NCBI RefSeq assembly: GCF_000333955.1
Contig: NZ_CAPS01000144.1
Location: 60,867-124,866 of the forward strand
Source of the DNA: Rhodococcus sp. AW25M09
GTDB lineage: Bacteria > Actinomycetota > Actinomycetes > Mycobacteriales > Mycobacteriaceae
Reading direction: 5' to 3'
DNA length: 64,000 nt
Within the stretch, counting starts at the first letter, position 1; each line of letters begins with the position of its first letter. The position numbers and the translations under genes are program-made. Under the pieces are notes generated by a model. That model saw only the letters and a program-made list of their open reading frames with translations. It did no database searches and was not told the DNA's origin. Below are positions 35,064 through 44,309 of this stretch, one piece after another.

Positions 35064-37588
35064 CACCATGTCGCCAACTCCGCAGCGCGCTCCGTAGTCG
35101 ATTCCTTCGGGGTCGTACTCGCCGCTTGGTATCTCGCTTCCGATGCCGGAAGTAAGACCTTGATGCGGCCGACGTTGCCGGCAGGATCGCGCATGTAGCC
35201 TTCTCCGCGGCGATGCGGTGCGACGTATCCGTCTTTGCCTTCGACGGGCGAGGTGTTTTCCATCAGCTCCTTGAGCAGGTCGGCATCGTTCTCCCCGACG
35301 CCCAGCCACTTCAATGACTTCTGTGCGAGCCGCTTGTCTCTCTGTCGAAACACGATTCGGGTGGGGATGAGCCCGCGCAGCGTCTCGGAACCGAAGTCGG
35401 CTTCAGGGTCGTGCGATCCGAGCATTACCGCGGCATTGTGTTTGCGGCCGTCCCGAACGAAGTCGATGACGATATCGACGCCTTCGCTCGACCGCGTCAG
35501 GTGGTGGCATTCGTCGAGTAGAAACACTCCGAGCGTGTTGGGGTCCGCGAAACAAATGCCGCGGGCGATCTGCGCGATGAGGGTGTACATCATTCGCCCA
35601 ACCCGCTTCTGGAGCGACATCTGCTTGAACAGATGCTCGTTCTCCACCTCACGCTCCGAGGGCAATTCCAGCGTGTGAGTGCGGAAGACGATGGCCCCCG
35701 CACGTGGATTGAACGGCTGTAGGTCCTCCCGAAATAGGGCTGCTGCATAGGATTTGGTGGCGTAGACCTTCAGCTTGCCGGCCAGCTCTCGCGCCCCTTC
35801 GAGGGTGCATTCGCTTTCTAGATGCGAGACCAGCCCCGGGGTAGCGAAATTCCCGAAGCGAGCGCGGTATTCCGGCTCGAGCACTTGGGACAGCAGAACA
35901 CCCAGGCGATCGTCCGGCTGAAGTTGCAACAGCGGCAACAGAATCGACACCGCCACTTCGCCTCCACGGGCAGGAGAGAACAGACGAAGGGGGTCCATCG
36001 TCACGTCCGGCGCAGCGGTATCGACGACCACTGCGTCTGTGATTGCTTCTGCCCATAGTGCGTACTCCCCCAGAGGGGTTCGGTCGACCACGATGACCTG
36101 ACCGCCGCGGTCGACGACCTGATTCCCACTGGTCTTCAGGTAGCCGGATTTACCGGCTCCCAGATCGCCACACGCTCCCACCGAGCCGGATACGTCACGT
36201 GACGATTTCTTGGCTATGTCGTGATGCACGACGCCGGTGCGCGCCGAGGAAATGTTGAGTGCGATCAGCGGTCCGTCTCCGTCACCGAGATCGTTGCGGG
36301 TGACCGGTACGTACGCGGCGAAATGTTCGGATGTGGTGATCTGCGCGAACTCGTTGCAAATCGATGGCGTCGGCACACCGGGGGTCATTGCCCAGAACAG
36401 CTCCTCCTGGAATCCGATCGGGGCCTGCAATCTATATGTCGAACTCTCGAACTCCTTCGCCAGCTCGCGCTGATATGCAATGGCCGTCTCTTCGTCCGCG
36501 GCAGCGACACAGAAGATGGTGGTCGATTGCACTTCCATCTCCATTGCGTCCGCCTCCAAAAGCGCGTTGTACTCCGCGAGGGCCACGGCGGCATCGTCGA
36601 GGACGCTGCCGGTGCTCAATTCGTCTTCTCGCTGGGTGTATTGATCGTTCATCTGCACCAAGGCGCGGCGGTTCTTCTTCAGGACCTCTGATGCGGCGGA
36701 GTTCTTGAATCGGATCGCCCAGTCGACGTCGACGCCGCCCAGGTTGTCCGCGAGAGTCAGGTACTCCGAGCCCGGAAACAACGTGCCGCCGGAAGGAGTG
36801 GCGGCGAGCACCAGGAAGCACTGATAGCTGGCCGGCGGTGGCGTCACCTCCCATGGTTGGTCGACTTTCAGCACGCGCGACAACGTCGGCGCTTTTGCCC
36901 GCCAACCCGATTCGGGGCGATCGCTTTGAGCCCCTTCGTCGAGCCGCGCGGCAGTGAAGGATCCTCGGGCGGTGCCTGCGGGATGCTCGGTAGCGGTGGG
37001 CATGTCGGTATCGAGGCCGAGGCCGCGCTGCAGAGCATGGTGGTGCAGCCACACCATCTGGGAAGGGGTTGCTGGAGTCGCGTCGTAGAAGGCAGGGATG
37101 GCCGCGGCGATCTGCGCGGCCTGAGCTGCACGGCGTTCCCTCTCGTCGATGGGAATCGAGGAGGGCGGCATCCCCAGCAGGTCGGCCACCGAGGACCATG
37201 CAGCGGAGGTTGCCGACTTGATGGTGTCGCCGAAGCTGTGGTTGGCCAGGGGGATGGACAGCCAGTAGATCCGCTGGCCGGGTCGGATTTCGTCCAGGCG
37301 GTCGATCGTGGCGTCGCATTCGTCCGCCCACGCGGGGTGAAGATCGAGATCGATACCCCGTTCCATGCGCTCGACGATGGCCATCGGGTCCAGGCTGACC
37401 GCGACACTGAGCAGGAGGGATTCTCCGGGAAGAGCGCGCAGCAGCATCTTGTGCATCGCCCGCGCGGTCTGTCGGTCCTCGATCGGCCGGTACCCGTACG
37501 GGATTCCGGTCAGGACGTAGTCCGCCCAGACAACCCCGGAGCGGGTCCAACGCAAGTTCGAGGTGATGAGCCTGTTTGGTTGTTCCAT
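35063..37588 (-). CDS. VirB4-like conjugation ATPase
   Basis: 841 residues. N-terminal half is the VirB4/TraE-type region; the P-loop is CGDLGAGKSGYLKTSG near residue 476 and Walker B is FLLDECHHLTRS near 690, followed by a motif with LGSHDPEADFGSETL and RIVFRQRDKRLAQ. It energises assembly and operation of the transfer channel. Its start overlaps the previous stop by one base (TAATG) and its stop overlaps the next start (TGATG). Confidence 0.88.
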   Translation of the reverse strand: MEQPNRLITSNLRWTRSGVVWADYVLTGIPYGYRPIEDRQTARAMHKMLLRALPGESLLLSVAVSLDPMAIVERMERGIDLDLHPAWADECDATIDRLDEIRPGQRIYWLSIPLANHSFGDTIKSATSAAWSSVADLLGMPPSSIPIDERERRAAQAAQIAAAIPAFYDATPATPSQMVWLHHHALQRGLGLDTDMPTATEHPAGTARGSFTAARLDEGAQSDRPESGWRAKAPTLSRVLKVDQPWEVTPPPASYQCFLVLAATPSGGTLFPGSEYLTLADNLGGVDVDWAIRFKNSAASEVLKKNRRALVQMNDQYTQREDELSTGSVLDDAAVALAEYNALLEADAMEMEVQSTTIFCVAAADEETAIAYQRELAKEFESSTYRLQAPIGFQEELFWAMTPGVPTPSICNEFAQITTSEHFAAYVPVTRNDLGDGDGPLIALNISSARTGVVHHDIAKKSSRDVSGSVGACGDLGAGKSGYLKTSGNQVVDRGGQVIVVDRTPLGEYALWAEAITDAVVVDTAAPDVTMDPLRLFSPARGGEVAVSILLPLLQLQPDDRLGVLLSQVLEPEYRARFGNFATPGLVSHLESECTLEGARELAGKLKVYATKSYAAALFREDLQPFNPRAGAIVFRTHTLELPSEREVENEHLFKQMSLQKRVGRMMYTLIAQIARGICFADPNTLGVFLLDECHHLTRSSEGVDIVIDFVRDGRKHNAAVMLGSHDPEADFGSETLRGLIPTRIVFRQRDKRLAQKSLKWLGVGENDADLLKELMENTSPVEGKDGYVAPHRRGEGYMRDPAGNVGRIKVLLPASEARYQAASTTPKESTTERAAELATW

Positions 37589-38319
37589 TACGCCTTCTCT
37601 CGGGTCGGGGTGGGGGCCGCTGCAGCCATCGCAAGCAGCTGCTGAACGCTGCTCGCCGGTGCCAGGTTGGCGACGTCGAACGCTTCGGCCGGGGCTGGAC
37701 TCTGCGTGCGTTGGCGTGGGTCGTCCGATCGCGGCAGGGCTGGCGCAGGTGCGGTCTTTCGCTCCGGTCGCGGCTGGGTCAGAGGTCGCAACGCTGGTGC
37801 GGCCGACACTGTCGTGTCGTCGAGCTCCACCGGTGCCGCGGCATTCCGTACTCGACCGGGGGTTGTCCTGGTAAGTGCTGGGTCACCGATAGCAGCGCCA
37901 TGGCTTGACGGGGCGTCGAGGATGATCACCGACCCCAGTACCGCGTGAGGGCGTTTGATTCGGATCGGTTCGCCGTTGATCTTCGATGGCGACATGGCTC
38001 CGGTAGCCGCGCGCCCGACACCCCGGACTACGGAGATCGGATTCCGTGCTCCCTGCGGTAGCCTCCCCAACGCCCACAGGGTGCCGCCGGCGACGCCGAG
38101 GAAGATGGCACCGTTGGTGATGACACTGCCCTGCGCCCACAGCGACTGGGTTAGCCACAGCAGTCCGCCTGCGATACCCGCGCCCACGAATTGGGTCAGG
38201 GTGTAGGGGCCGCCGGGTATCTTTCGGCCGTCCGGTGCTTTGCCGATCAGCTGCGGAAAATTCCGCGCCTTGGTGAACATCTTGACCACGCTCCGCGAGG
38301 AGGCCTGCTGTTCGGTCAT
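37588..38319 (-). CDS. VirB3/PrgI-like small membrane protein of the T4SS
   Basis: 243 residues. After a basic N-terminus (MFTKARNFPQLIGK) two transmembrane helices (LTQFVGAGIAGGLLWLTQSL; GAIFLGVAGGTLWALG) are separated by a short loop, the topology of VirB3/PrgI proteins, and a long Pro/Ala-rich tail follows. It immediately precedes the VirB4-like gene, as VirB3 genes usually do. Confidence 0.65.
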   Translation of the reverse strand: MTEQQASSRSVVKMFTKARNFPQLIGKAPDGRKIPGGPYTLTQFVGAGIAGGLLWLTQSLWAQGSVITNGAIFLGVAGGTLWALGRLPQGARNPISVVRGVGRAATGAMSPSKINGEPIRIKRPHAVLGSVIILDAPSSHGAAIGDPALTRTTPGRVRNAAAPVELDDTTVSAAPALRPLTQPRPERKTAPAPALPRSDDPRQRTQSPAPAEAFDVANLAPASSVQQLLAMAAAAPTPTREKA

Positions 38320-38380
38320 GGTTGGTCACCCTCCTGCGGGATCCGTTGAATCGAGGTGTTCGTGGGTTGGCCGAGCAGGG

Positions 38381-38713
38381 TCAGATGAACGCCGCGATCG
38401 GATCGGGCACCACCACGACCTCGCTGCTCTGGGGCGAGGCGGTTCCGGGGAGCTCGTCGCCGACGCTGTCCTTGACCGCCGTCATGTTCCACGTCACCCA
38501 GATCAAGGCCCCGCCAACCACGATCGCCACCAATGTCTTGGCAATGGCGAATTGACTTTTGAAAGCGATGGCGGCGACAAACCCGATGACTCCGACAGCT
38601 ACGACAGCGCGAATGAGGTCCTGCACCTCCGTGGTCTTCTGGTTCGCCCATTCGATGATTCCTACGGCGATGACGGTCGACGACGGATCGGCCAGGAGCG
38701 AGGTAATGGTCAT
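38381..38713 (-). CDS. VirB2/TrbC-pilin-like small membrane protein
   Basis: 110 residues from ATG 38713 (MTITSLLADPS). Hydrophobic helices QDLIRAVVAVGVIGFVAAIA and TLVAIVVGGALIWVTWNM are joined by a short basic loop, as in VirB2/TrbC pilins, with a Gly/Val/Ala-rich core. Place in the T4SS operon between TcpC-like and VirB3-like genes supports the role. A pilin-like substrate for the A24-type peptidase at 24.8 kb is conceivable; no typical leader cleavage site is evident. Confidence 0.65.
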   Translation of the reverse strand: MTITSLLADPSSTVIAVGIIEWANQKTTEVQDLIRAVVAVGVIGFVAAIAFKSQFAIAKTLVAIVVGGALIWVTWNMTAVKDSVGDELPGTASPQSSEVVVVPDPIAAFI

Positions 38714-38748
38714 TGTTCGTACCTTTCGGATGGGGAGAGAGCAGAGCA

Positions 38749-39858
38749 TCAGTTCGGTTGAGTCGGTGCTGCGGAAGAGCCAGCGGTAATGCCCGATGCG
38801 GTCGAGGTCGGCACGGCCGTGGTCGGGGTTGCTGCACTTGCACCGGTCGAGTTCGCAAGCAACGGCATCGGGTCGAGCGCGGACACCTCCCACCGGCCGC
38901 CCCTGGCGATCGCAGTCAGCGGATATTGCACGGTCGAGCTCTGTGCTCGTTCAGTCGCTGTGACGGTCGCGGTGGCGAGCACCCGTACCGTCGCGCCGTC
39001 GGTCGGCGATCCGGACGCACCCGTCGAGAAATCGGTGTCCGAGACGAGGTCGGTGATCTGGACACTGGTGTACGGCGCGGGGGTGACGGCGCGAATCGGT
39101 GTGCCGGGTGAGGTGTAGCGCGAAATTTCTCCGGCACCAGCCACCATCGCTGAGAGGAACTGGCCGATCGACTGGGTGAGCGAGTGATCGAGGCCGACCC
39201 GGAATCGGTAGCCGAGCGTGATGTCACCGCCGGTCGCCGGGGCCGCTACAGCGGCGGGGACGGCTGCAGCCCGCGCGTCGTCCCCCACGAACACGACAGG
39301 TACCGAGAAGTAGCGGCGTTCCGGCGTCGCGGCCGGGTCGCCCCCGACCGGAACCACCGAGACCGACACGACGATCGCGTAGTTCTGGCCGGCCGCCTGT
39401 AGCGGTCCACCTTGCGACGTCGATCCTGTAGAGCCCTGATTTCGCGTCGGTGGATCGATTGCTTTCACGCTCGCGATTCGAGGGTCGGACGCGGTATAGC
39501 TCGCCTGAGCCGGAAGCGACATTCCGTCCGTGCGGACGAAGCGCGCGAGGGCTTTCTCGTCTCCCCGCTTCGATTGCAACCACGTCAACACGAAGTCCTG
39601 CGCGAGGTCTGTCGCTGCTGCCTCACGAGCTGTATCGACGAGGGGCTGAGTGTTTGCTTTGCTCTGGATCGGCGTCGTGGACCCGACGCCGGCCAACACC
39701 AGAGCCAGTGCCACTACTCCGGAGCCGATGGCCGCGAGCAGACCCCACTTCATGGCCTTGGTTGCGGTCGCTTGTTTGCCGGCCCACTGATGAATCTCGG
39801 TGGTCGGCGCAGCTTCTGTCGGCTCGTTCGAGCCCTTCTTGCGGAGACCGATCTTCAT
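38749..39858 (-). CDS. Conjugal transfer protein, TcpC/VirB8-like
   Basis: 369 residues. A short cytoplasmic N-terminus, one transmembrane helix (GLLAAIGSGVVALALVLAGV) and two extracytoplasmic alpha/beta domains separated near residue 150, then a Thr/Ala/Ser-rich tail. This is the TcpC layout, whose domains resemble VirB8 (NTF2-like). NYAIVVSVSVVPVGGDP and VRVLATATVTATERAQSST are typical beta strands. Overlaps the preceding gene by ATGA. Confidence 0.8.
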   Translation of the reverse strand: MKIGLRKKGSNEPTEAAPTTEIHQWAGKQATATKAMKWGLLAAIGSGVVALALVLAGVGSTTPIQSKANTQPLVDTAREAAATDLAQDFVLTWLQSKRGDEKALARFVRTDGMSLPAQASYTASDPRIASVKAIDPPTRNQGSTGSTSQGGPLQAAGQNYAIVVSVSVVPVGGDPAATPERRYFSVPVVFVGDDARAAAVPAAVAAPATGGDITLGYRFRVGLDHSLTQSIGQFLSAMVAGAGEISRYTSPGTPIRAVTPAPYTSVQITDLVSDTDFSTGASGSPTDGATVRVLATATVTATERAQSSTVQYPLTAIARGGRWEVSALDPMPLLANSTGASAATPTTAVPTSTASGITAGSSAAPTQPN

Positions 39859-40136
39859 GAGATCTCCTCGCGCCGAGACGGCTCGACCGTGGCGGCTACG
39901 AAGCCCTCGTCGACCAATCGCAGAGCGCCTCGACCGCGGGTCGCCATCATCCGTTCGAGCGCTGCCCTCGCCTGCTCGGCCGGCTCACCGAGCACGACAT
40001 CGCGGACCCGGCTGGCGATCTCTTCGCTGAGTGGATTGTCGCCAAGTTGCGCCGCGAGGCCGCGGATCTCTTCGGACACCGAGTGCACGCGAGCGGTGTC
40101 CGAGAGCAATGCGGCCGACGGATCGTGGTCGTCCAT
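39855..40136 (-). CDS. First gene of the T4SS operon, small hypothetical
   Basis: 93 residues beginning MDDHDPSAALLSDTARVHSV. All-helical and acidic (IRGLAAQLGDNPLSEEIASR; EPAEQARAALERMMATRGR). No membrane segment or family recognised. It lies 42 bp downstream of promoter element copy B and is coupled to the TcpC-like gene. Confidence 0.6.
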   Translation of the reverse strand: MDDHDPSAALLSDTARVHSVSEEIRGLAAQLGDNPLSEEIASRVRDVVLGEPAEQARAALERMMATRGRGALRLVDEGFVAATVEPSRREEIS

Positions 40137-40177
40137 CCGGGGTCCTCCTGTCGGTAGCCCGCCGTGTACGGGCTTCT

Positions 40178-40215
40178 GAGAACAGGTAGATCCCGTCGAG
40201 TGCGGGTCTGTGACA
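40178..40215 (-). promoter_or_regulatory. Shared conjugation-operon promoter element, copy B
   Basis: Minus-strand TGTCACAGA-N15-ATCTACCTGTTCTC, identical in both blocks and spacing to copy A at 30072-30109. The rest of the 40137-40469 divergent intergenic region contains an imperfect inverted pair GCTGTTATCACC (40270) and GGTATAACAGC (40361), which may be an operator. Confidence 0.65.
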
Positions 40216-40469
40216 CAGCCGACCGGAAATTTCTCGAACTTTTTTCACCGCCCCGCGCCGTCTCGTCGGGCTGTTATCACCGCGGCCATGTAACCGCAGG
40301 TCACGGCGGTTCATGTCGAACGCGGGGCGATGCCGTTTTCCGGTGCCTCCAAGCCCGACGGGTATAACAGCGAGACCGTTTCAGGGAAGAATCCGCAGCT
40401 CAGCGGATATAAGGCGCTGTTTGTGTCAGAGGCGATCGAACTTCAGTTGTCTCTCTCAGGAGCGCCCCC

Positions 40470-41315
40470 GTGACCTCGCCGCAGCCTTCCTCGCCTTCCT
40501 CCACTCCACTCGGATACAGCACGTCGCTGTTTTCGGCGATCAACGCCGAGTGGACCAATCTCTGCGTCGACGCCCTCGCATGCCGCGAAGTCCGCTCGTG
40601 GGCAGATCGACATCCCGCATGGTCTGCCGCTCGCTCCGTGGCCGACATCGCTGACCTTGCCGCTCTGGACAGTGACGCTTCCCTGTCCCTGCTGCTCATC
40701 GAGCACAGTGAAGGGAGCGCCCTCGCCGGTACAGTTCTGGTCCGATTGATGCTCCCCAAGCTGATCCGAATCCATCGCTACGCGCGGCTGGACGGAACCG
40801 ATCACAGCCGCGAAGAACGCGCCTCTCGCACCATCGCCGCCTTCTATGAGGTGATCGCCACGTACCGATTCGGCGGCACTGGGATTGCCGGGGCGCTCTC
40901 GCTTCGGACGCTGGGGCTGATCACCAAGACATGCGAATCCGCGGTGGAAACGCCAGCCGAACCCGACCAGCTCCACCGGGTGGCCGACGGATCCAAAGAC
41001 CGCACAACCAGCAATCCGTGTGAGGTATCGGCACGGGAATTGCATTCGGTTCTTGCATGGGCGGTGCAGTCCAAGACCATCACTGCCGATGAGCACTCAC
41101 TTTTGATCCGTGCGTATCTCGTCGCCGAAGGTGCCGATCTCGTAGCGCTCGCCGTCGAGGAGAACTGCTCTCCGGCAGCTCTCCGACAGCGTTTGAGCCG
41201 CGCTGTCGCGCGCGTCCGCGACGGGGTAGCAGCACGCACCGGCAACACTCCCTCGCCGGGAAAGCGGACGTTCTTCTACACCCGATCCCACCATGAGTCC
41301 GCCTCGGCGAGCTGA
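40470..41315 (+). CDS. Sigma-factor-like / HTH regulator of the conjugation region
   Basis: 281 residues. The C-terminal part (ADEHSLLIRAYLVAEGADLV then ALAVEENCSPAALRQRLSRA) follows the sigma-70 region 4 pattern with a recognition helix at SPAALRQRL. The N-terminal part is helical and less clear. Probably a plasmid-encoded sigma factor or sigma-like activator. It is divergent from the T4SS operon and could recognise the shared 38-bp promoter element. Region 2 could not be confirmed by eye. Confidence 0.55.
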   Translation: MTSPQPSSPSSTPLGYSTSLFSAINAEWTNLCVDALACREVRSWADRHPAWSAARSVADIADLAALDSDASLSLLLIEHSEGSALAGTVLVRLMLPKLIRIHRYARLDGTDHSREERASRTIAAFYEVIATYRFGGTGIAGALSLRTLGLITKTCESAVETPAEPDQLHRVADGSKDRTTSNPCEVSARELHSVLAWAVQSKTITADEHSLLIRAYLVAEGADLVALAVEENCSPAALRQRLSRAVARVRDGVAARTGNTPSPGKRTFFYTRSHHESASAS

Positions 41316-41361
41316 AGTCCACCACCATCAACCCCGCCCTCACCTACGAAGGACGCTCATC

Positions 41362-42792
41362 ATGACCGCATCTCGTACACGCAAAAGGATCGTTGTCAGC
41401 GCAGTCGGGCTCGCCGTCACTGCCAGCATCGTCGTCATCCCCTCCGCCATCGCAGACCCGCAAGCCGGTGCCCCGGCATGCCCGGACAACATCTTGGTGG
41501 CCATACCCGGCACCACGGAAACCAACGAGCAAGCCGACCCGAATGTGCCAGTGGGAATGCTCCGCAACGTCGTGGAACCACTCAACTCCGAGTTCTCATC
41601 CCAGGAACTGCAGACCTACACAGTTCCCTACGTCGCGACGATCGTGAACGACAAAGCCCAGACCTACGGAACCAGCAAGAAAGAAGCGATCGACCGCGCA
41701 TCGCAACTCATCTCCGAGAAAGCAGCCGAATGCCCGGGCACCAAATTCGGGCTGACCGGCTTCTCACAAGGGGCCGACGCCGCGGGAGATCTGGCCAGCA
41801 AGATCGGAAACGGCGAGGGCCCGGTGAGCGCCGATCGCATCTTCGCCGTGGGCCTGATGGCCGACCCCGGCCAGAGTCCGACGGCCGGCATCCAGCTCGG
41901 AACCAAGACCACCGGCAACGGCTTCGTCGGTGCGCGACCCGAGGGATTCGGCACTCTCAACAACATCACCGCCAGCGTGTGCGACCCCGACGACACTTAC
42001 TGCAACACCCCCGACGATGCCATCGCCACGCAATTCGTCGGGCAACTCGGATCGAAAATCGACGCCTCCGATCCCGCATCCTCGGTTGCCGGCGTCGTCA
42101 CCACACTTCTCGGCCTCGACGGACAACCCCTGACCGACACACTCGGCAAACTGAACACCGCAGTGACCACAGGCAACATGCTCACCGTCCCGCAGCTCGC
42201 ACTCGACCTCGCCGGCAACGTCTCCACACTGAGCGCAAAAGTGGCAGAAATGACCATCCCCGGGGCAGACATCGCCCCGATGGCCACCACCGTCTCGCAG
42301 CTCACCGATGCAATCCACCGCGGTGACATGTTCGCTGTTCCGGGCCTGCTGGCGACCCTCACACCCCAAGTCATCACTTTCGCCAGCCAATTCAGTTCGA
42401 TGATCGGGACCGTGGTGTCCAAACTGCCCATCAACGAATACATCGCGATCGGCACCACCGCAGCTCGGATCTCCACCAACGCAGCCGCCCAGAACTATGT
42501 GGCACTACCGGCCGATCTCGGCAAACTCGTCGGCCAGGTCAACAACGCGGTACGCAAAACACTCCGCGCCCTCCCCCTCGACGAGTTCCCCCTTTTGAAC
42601 CGACTGGCCGACGATCTCACCCCAGGCCGTGTACTCGACGAAGTGCTCAACTACGCCACCTCTCTCGCCACCGACTCGCACAACTCTTACGCGAGCAAGC
42701 CGATAGCCGACAACGGTCGAACCGGTGCAGACGAGCTCACCAATCTCTTCCGCACCCGGATTACCAATCCCACTGCACAGATTGCTTCGTAG
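41362..42792 (+). CDS. Cutinase-family secreted protein, long form
   Basis: 476 residues from ATG 41362 (MTASRTRKRIVVSAVGL). A signal peptide is followed by a cutinase/PE-PPE-type alpha/beta hydrolase domain: the nucleophile elbow is FGLTGFSQGADAAGDLA, and paired Cys flank it. The C-terminal 250 residues are an Ala/Thr-rich helical extension beyond the normal 200-250 residue cutinase. Such proteins are common on actinobacterial plasmids next to conjugation genes and may modify the mycolic-acid envelope during mating; that role is inference. Confidence 0.8.
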   Translation: MTASRTRKRIVVSAVGLAVTASIVVIPSAIADPQAGAPACPDNILVAIPGTTETNEQADPNVPVGMLRNVVEPLNSEFSSQELQTYTVPYVATIVNDKAQTYGTSKKEAIDRASQLISEKAAECPGTKFGLTGFSQGADAAGDLASKIGNGEGPVSADRIFAVGLMADPGQSPTAGIQLGTKTTGNGFVGARPEGFGTLNNITASVCDPDDTYCNTPDDAIATQFVGQLGSKIDASDPASSVAGVVTTLLGLDGQPLTDTLGKLNTAVTTGNMLTVPQLALDLAGNVSTLSAKVAEMTIPGADIAPMATTVSQLTDAIHRGDMFAVPGLLATLTPQVITFASQFSSMIGTVVSKLPINEYIAIGTTAARISTNAAAQNYVALPADLGKLVGQVNNAVRKTLRALPLDEFPLLNRLADDLTPGRVLDEVLNYATSLATDSHNSYASKPIADNGRTGADELTNLFRTRITNPTAQIAS

Positions 42793-42831
42793 CCGACCTA
42801 CCTCGCCACTCGAACACAAGGAACCGTCACG

Positions 42832-43404
42832 ATGCTGACAGAGCTGGACGACCCCAACACCGACATCGCTGTCCGCATCGACGCGCACGACGCTGGGGGC
42901 ACCCGAACGTGGCACCCCCAGCGTGACGGTCACCTCCTCCTCAACGCCGCACCACCGGCGTCGACGCGCCTCGCGCACACCCTCACAGAGACCCTCAATG
43001 CCCACACTCCGCACGTCTGGATGGTCACGGTGAGGCCGCGGACGGCCCCCACGTTCGCGCGGGCCTCGGACAACGACCACAATCCCGTCGCCGTCATGGA
43101 CTCCGTATGGCGGTTCACCACTCAACGCAAAACTCTGATCGACAACGGTCAAGCCACCACCCGGGACTTCACTCCCGCATACCTCGTCATCGATTCGCTC
43201 GACGACGTTGTCGCCACCCTTCGCCGCACCTGCAGACGCAGCCTTCAACTACTGTCCGCCATCGCAGACCGCGGACACTTAGCCAACGTCTACCTCGCTG
43301 CCGTCACCGATCTGCCGGCACAAGACGCTCCCGCAAACCCCTGGACGGACCTCAACGCCACGCGCCTGGCGACGGACCCGCGTCGGCGCGTAGAACAGCG
43401 ATGA
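42832..43404 (+). CDS. Hypothetical protein of the plus-strand operon
   Basis: 190 residues beginning MLTELDDPNTDIAVRIDAHD. It appears cytosolic and mixed alpha/beta; AYLVIDSLDDVVATLRRTCR is an amphipathic segment. No family recognised. Its stop overlaps the next start as ATGA, so it belongs with the membrane proteins that follow. Confidence 0.55.
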   Translation: MLTELDDPNTDIAVRIDAHDAGGTRTWHPQRDGHLLLNAAPPASTRLAHTLTETLNAHTPHVWMVTVRPRTAPTFARASDNDHNPVAVMDSVWRFTTQRKTLIDNGQATTRDFTPAYLVIDSLDDVVATLRRTCRRSLQLLSAIADRGHLANVYLAAVTDLPAQDAPANPWTDLNATRLATDPRRRVEQR

Positions 43405-43661
43405 ACGAGCCGGCAGCCGACGTCGACAAGCTCGACTCACTGTCGAAGCAGGCGGCACTGACTGCGGTTGAATCTGCGGTGGTGCTGGCAGCACTCTGCC
43501 TTGCGATTGGCGTGGCACGGTCACCGGCCGGTGCTCGGCCACGCGGTACCGCCGCAATCCTCAGCAGAACGGCCGGGGCCGTCGGAACGGTTTTCGGCTT
43601 CACGGTAATCGGCCTAAGCATGTACTTCCTCGGCGTGGCAGCAGCATTCACAGCCGTGTGA
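43401..43661 (+). CDS. Small two-helix membrane protein
   Basis: 86 residues from the overlapping ATG. Two transmembrane helices (ESAVVLAALCLAIGVA; GTVFGFTVIGLSMYFLGVAA) with a basic loop between. No family recognised; may serve the mating apparatus. Confidence 0.55.
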   Translation: MNEPAADVDKLDSLSKQAALTAVESAVVLAALCLAIGVARSPAGARPRGTAAILSRTAGAVGTVFGFTVIGLSMYFLGVAAAFTAV

Positions 43662-43701
43662 AACACGTTCGCACACAACGCTCGACACACATTCGACAGA
43701 A

Positions 43702-43968
43702 ATGAGTAACAGCATGATCCTCACCATCGCCGGAAGTTCTCGTCGTCGGCAGCGCGACCGACTCGCAACAGCACTGCGGGACACCGACCCACGCCACTTC
43801 ACTGCCGACAACGCCGCCGCTATCGCGGTACGGGTCACCGAACTGGCACTGACCCCATCACCGCGGCGCGATGACCGATTCGCCTACAGCCCCGCCGAGC
43901 GCGAGACACTACTACGTAGCGCCCAAGTCTTCGCCACCCTCGCCGCAGCACCGGCGGCACAGTCATGA
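43702..43968 (+). CDS. Small hypothetical protein
   Basis: 88 residues beginning MSNSMILTIAGSSRRRQRDR. Helical and Arg/Ala-rich (RDTDPRHFTADNAAAIAVRV; ERETLLRSAQVFATLAAAPA). It may bind nucleic acid. Stop overlaps the next start as ATGA. Confidence 0.5.
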   Translation: MSNSMILTIAGSSRRRQRDRLATALRDTDPRHFTADNAAAIAVRVTELALTPSPRRDDRFAYSPAERETLLRSAQVFATLAAAPAAQS

Positions 43969-44309
43969 ACGCCCGCAGCCGCATCATGAAGCGGGCGTCG
44001 ACCCGGCACATCATCGGTACCGACATCCCCCTACCCACCGGCCCGTCGCTGATCACCTCAGCTGCGCAGGCAGCCGCTGCCATTGTCACGACGGTCGCGA
44101 TGCTCGGTGCGCTGGCCTTCATGGCGATGCTGACGACAAGGTTGGTGCATCTCACCCCGGACCCGGGGTGGTTCGGAGACTTCACTGCCACGGCGCATGC
44201 GATACACCGGATGAACGTCATCGGCGGGTACGTAGTGCTGTTCGACCTGGTGTGCATGGCGATCCTCGCCGCTGTCCACGTCCACGCGGCCGCAACCCAG
44301 CGGCGCTGA
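43965..44309 (+). CDS. Small membrane protein
   Basis: 114 residues. Two hydrophobic helices (AAAIVTTVAMLGALAFMAML; VIGGYVVLFDLVCMAILAAV) with basic N-terminus. Last gene of the plus-strand operon. No family recognised. Confidence 0.55.
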   Translation: MNARSRIMKRASTRHIIGTDIPLPTGPSLITSAAQAAAAIVTTVAMLGALAFMAMLTTRLVHLTPDPGWFGDFTATAHAIHRMNVIGGYVVLFDLVCMAILAAVHVHAAATQRR

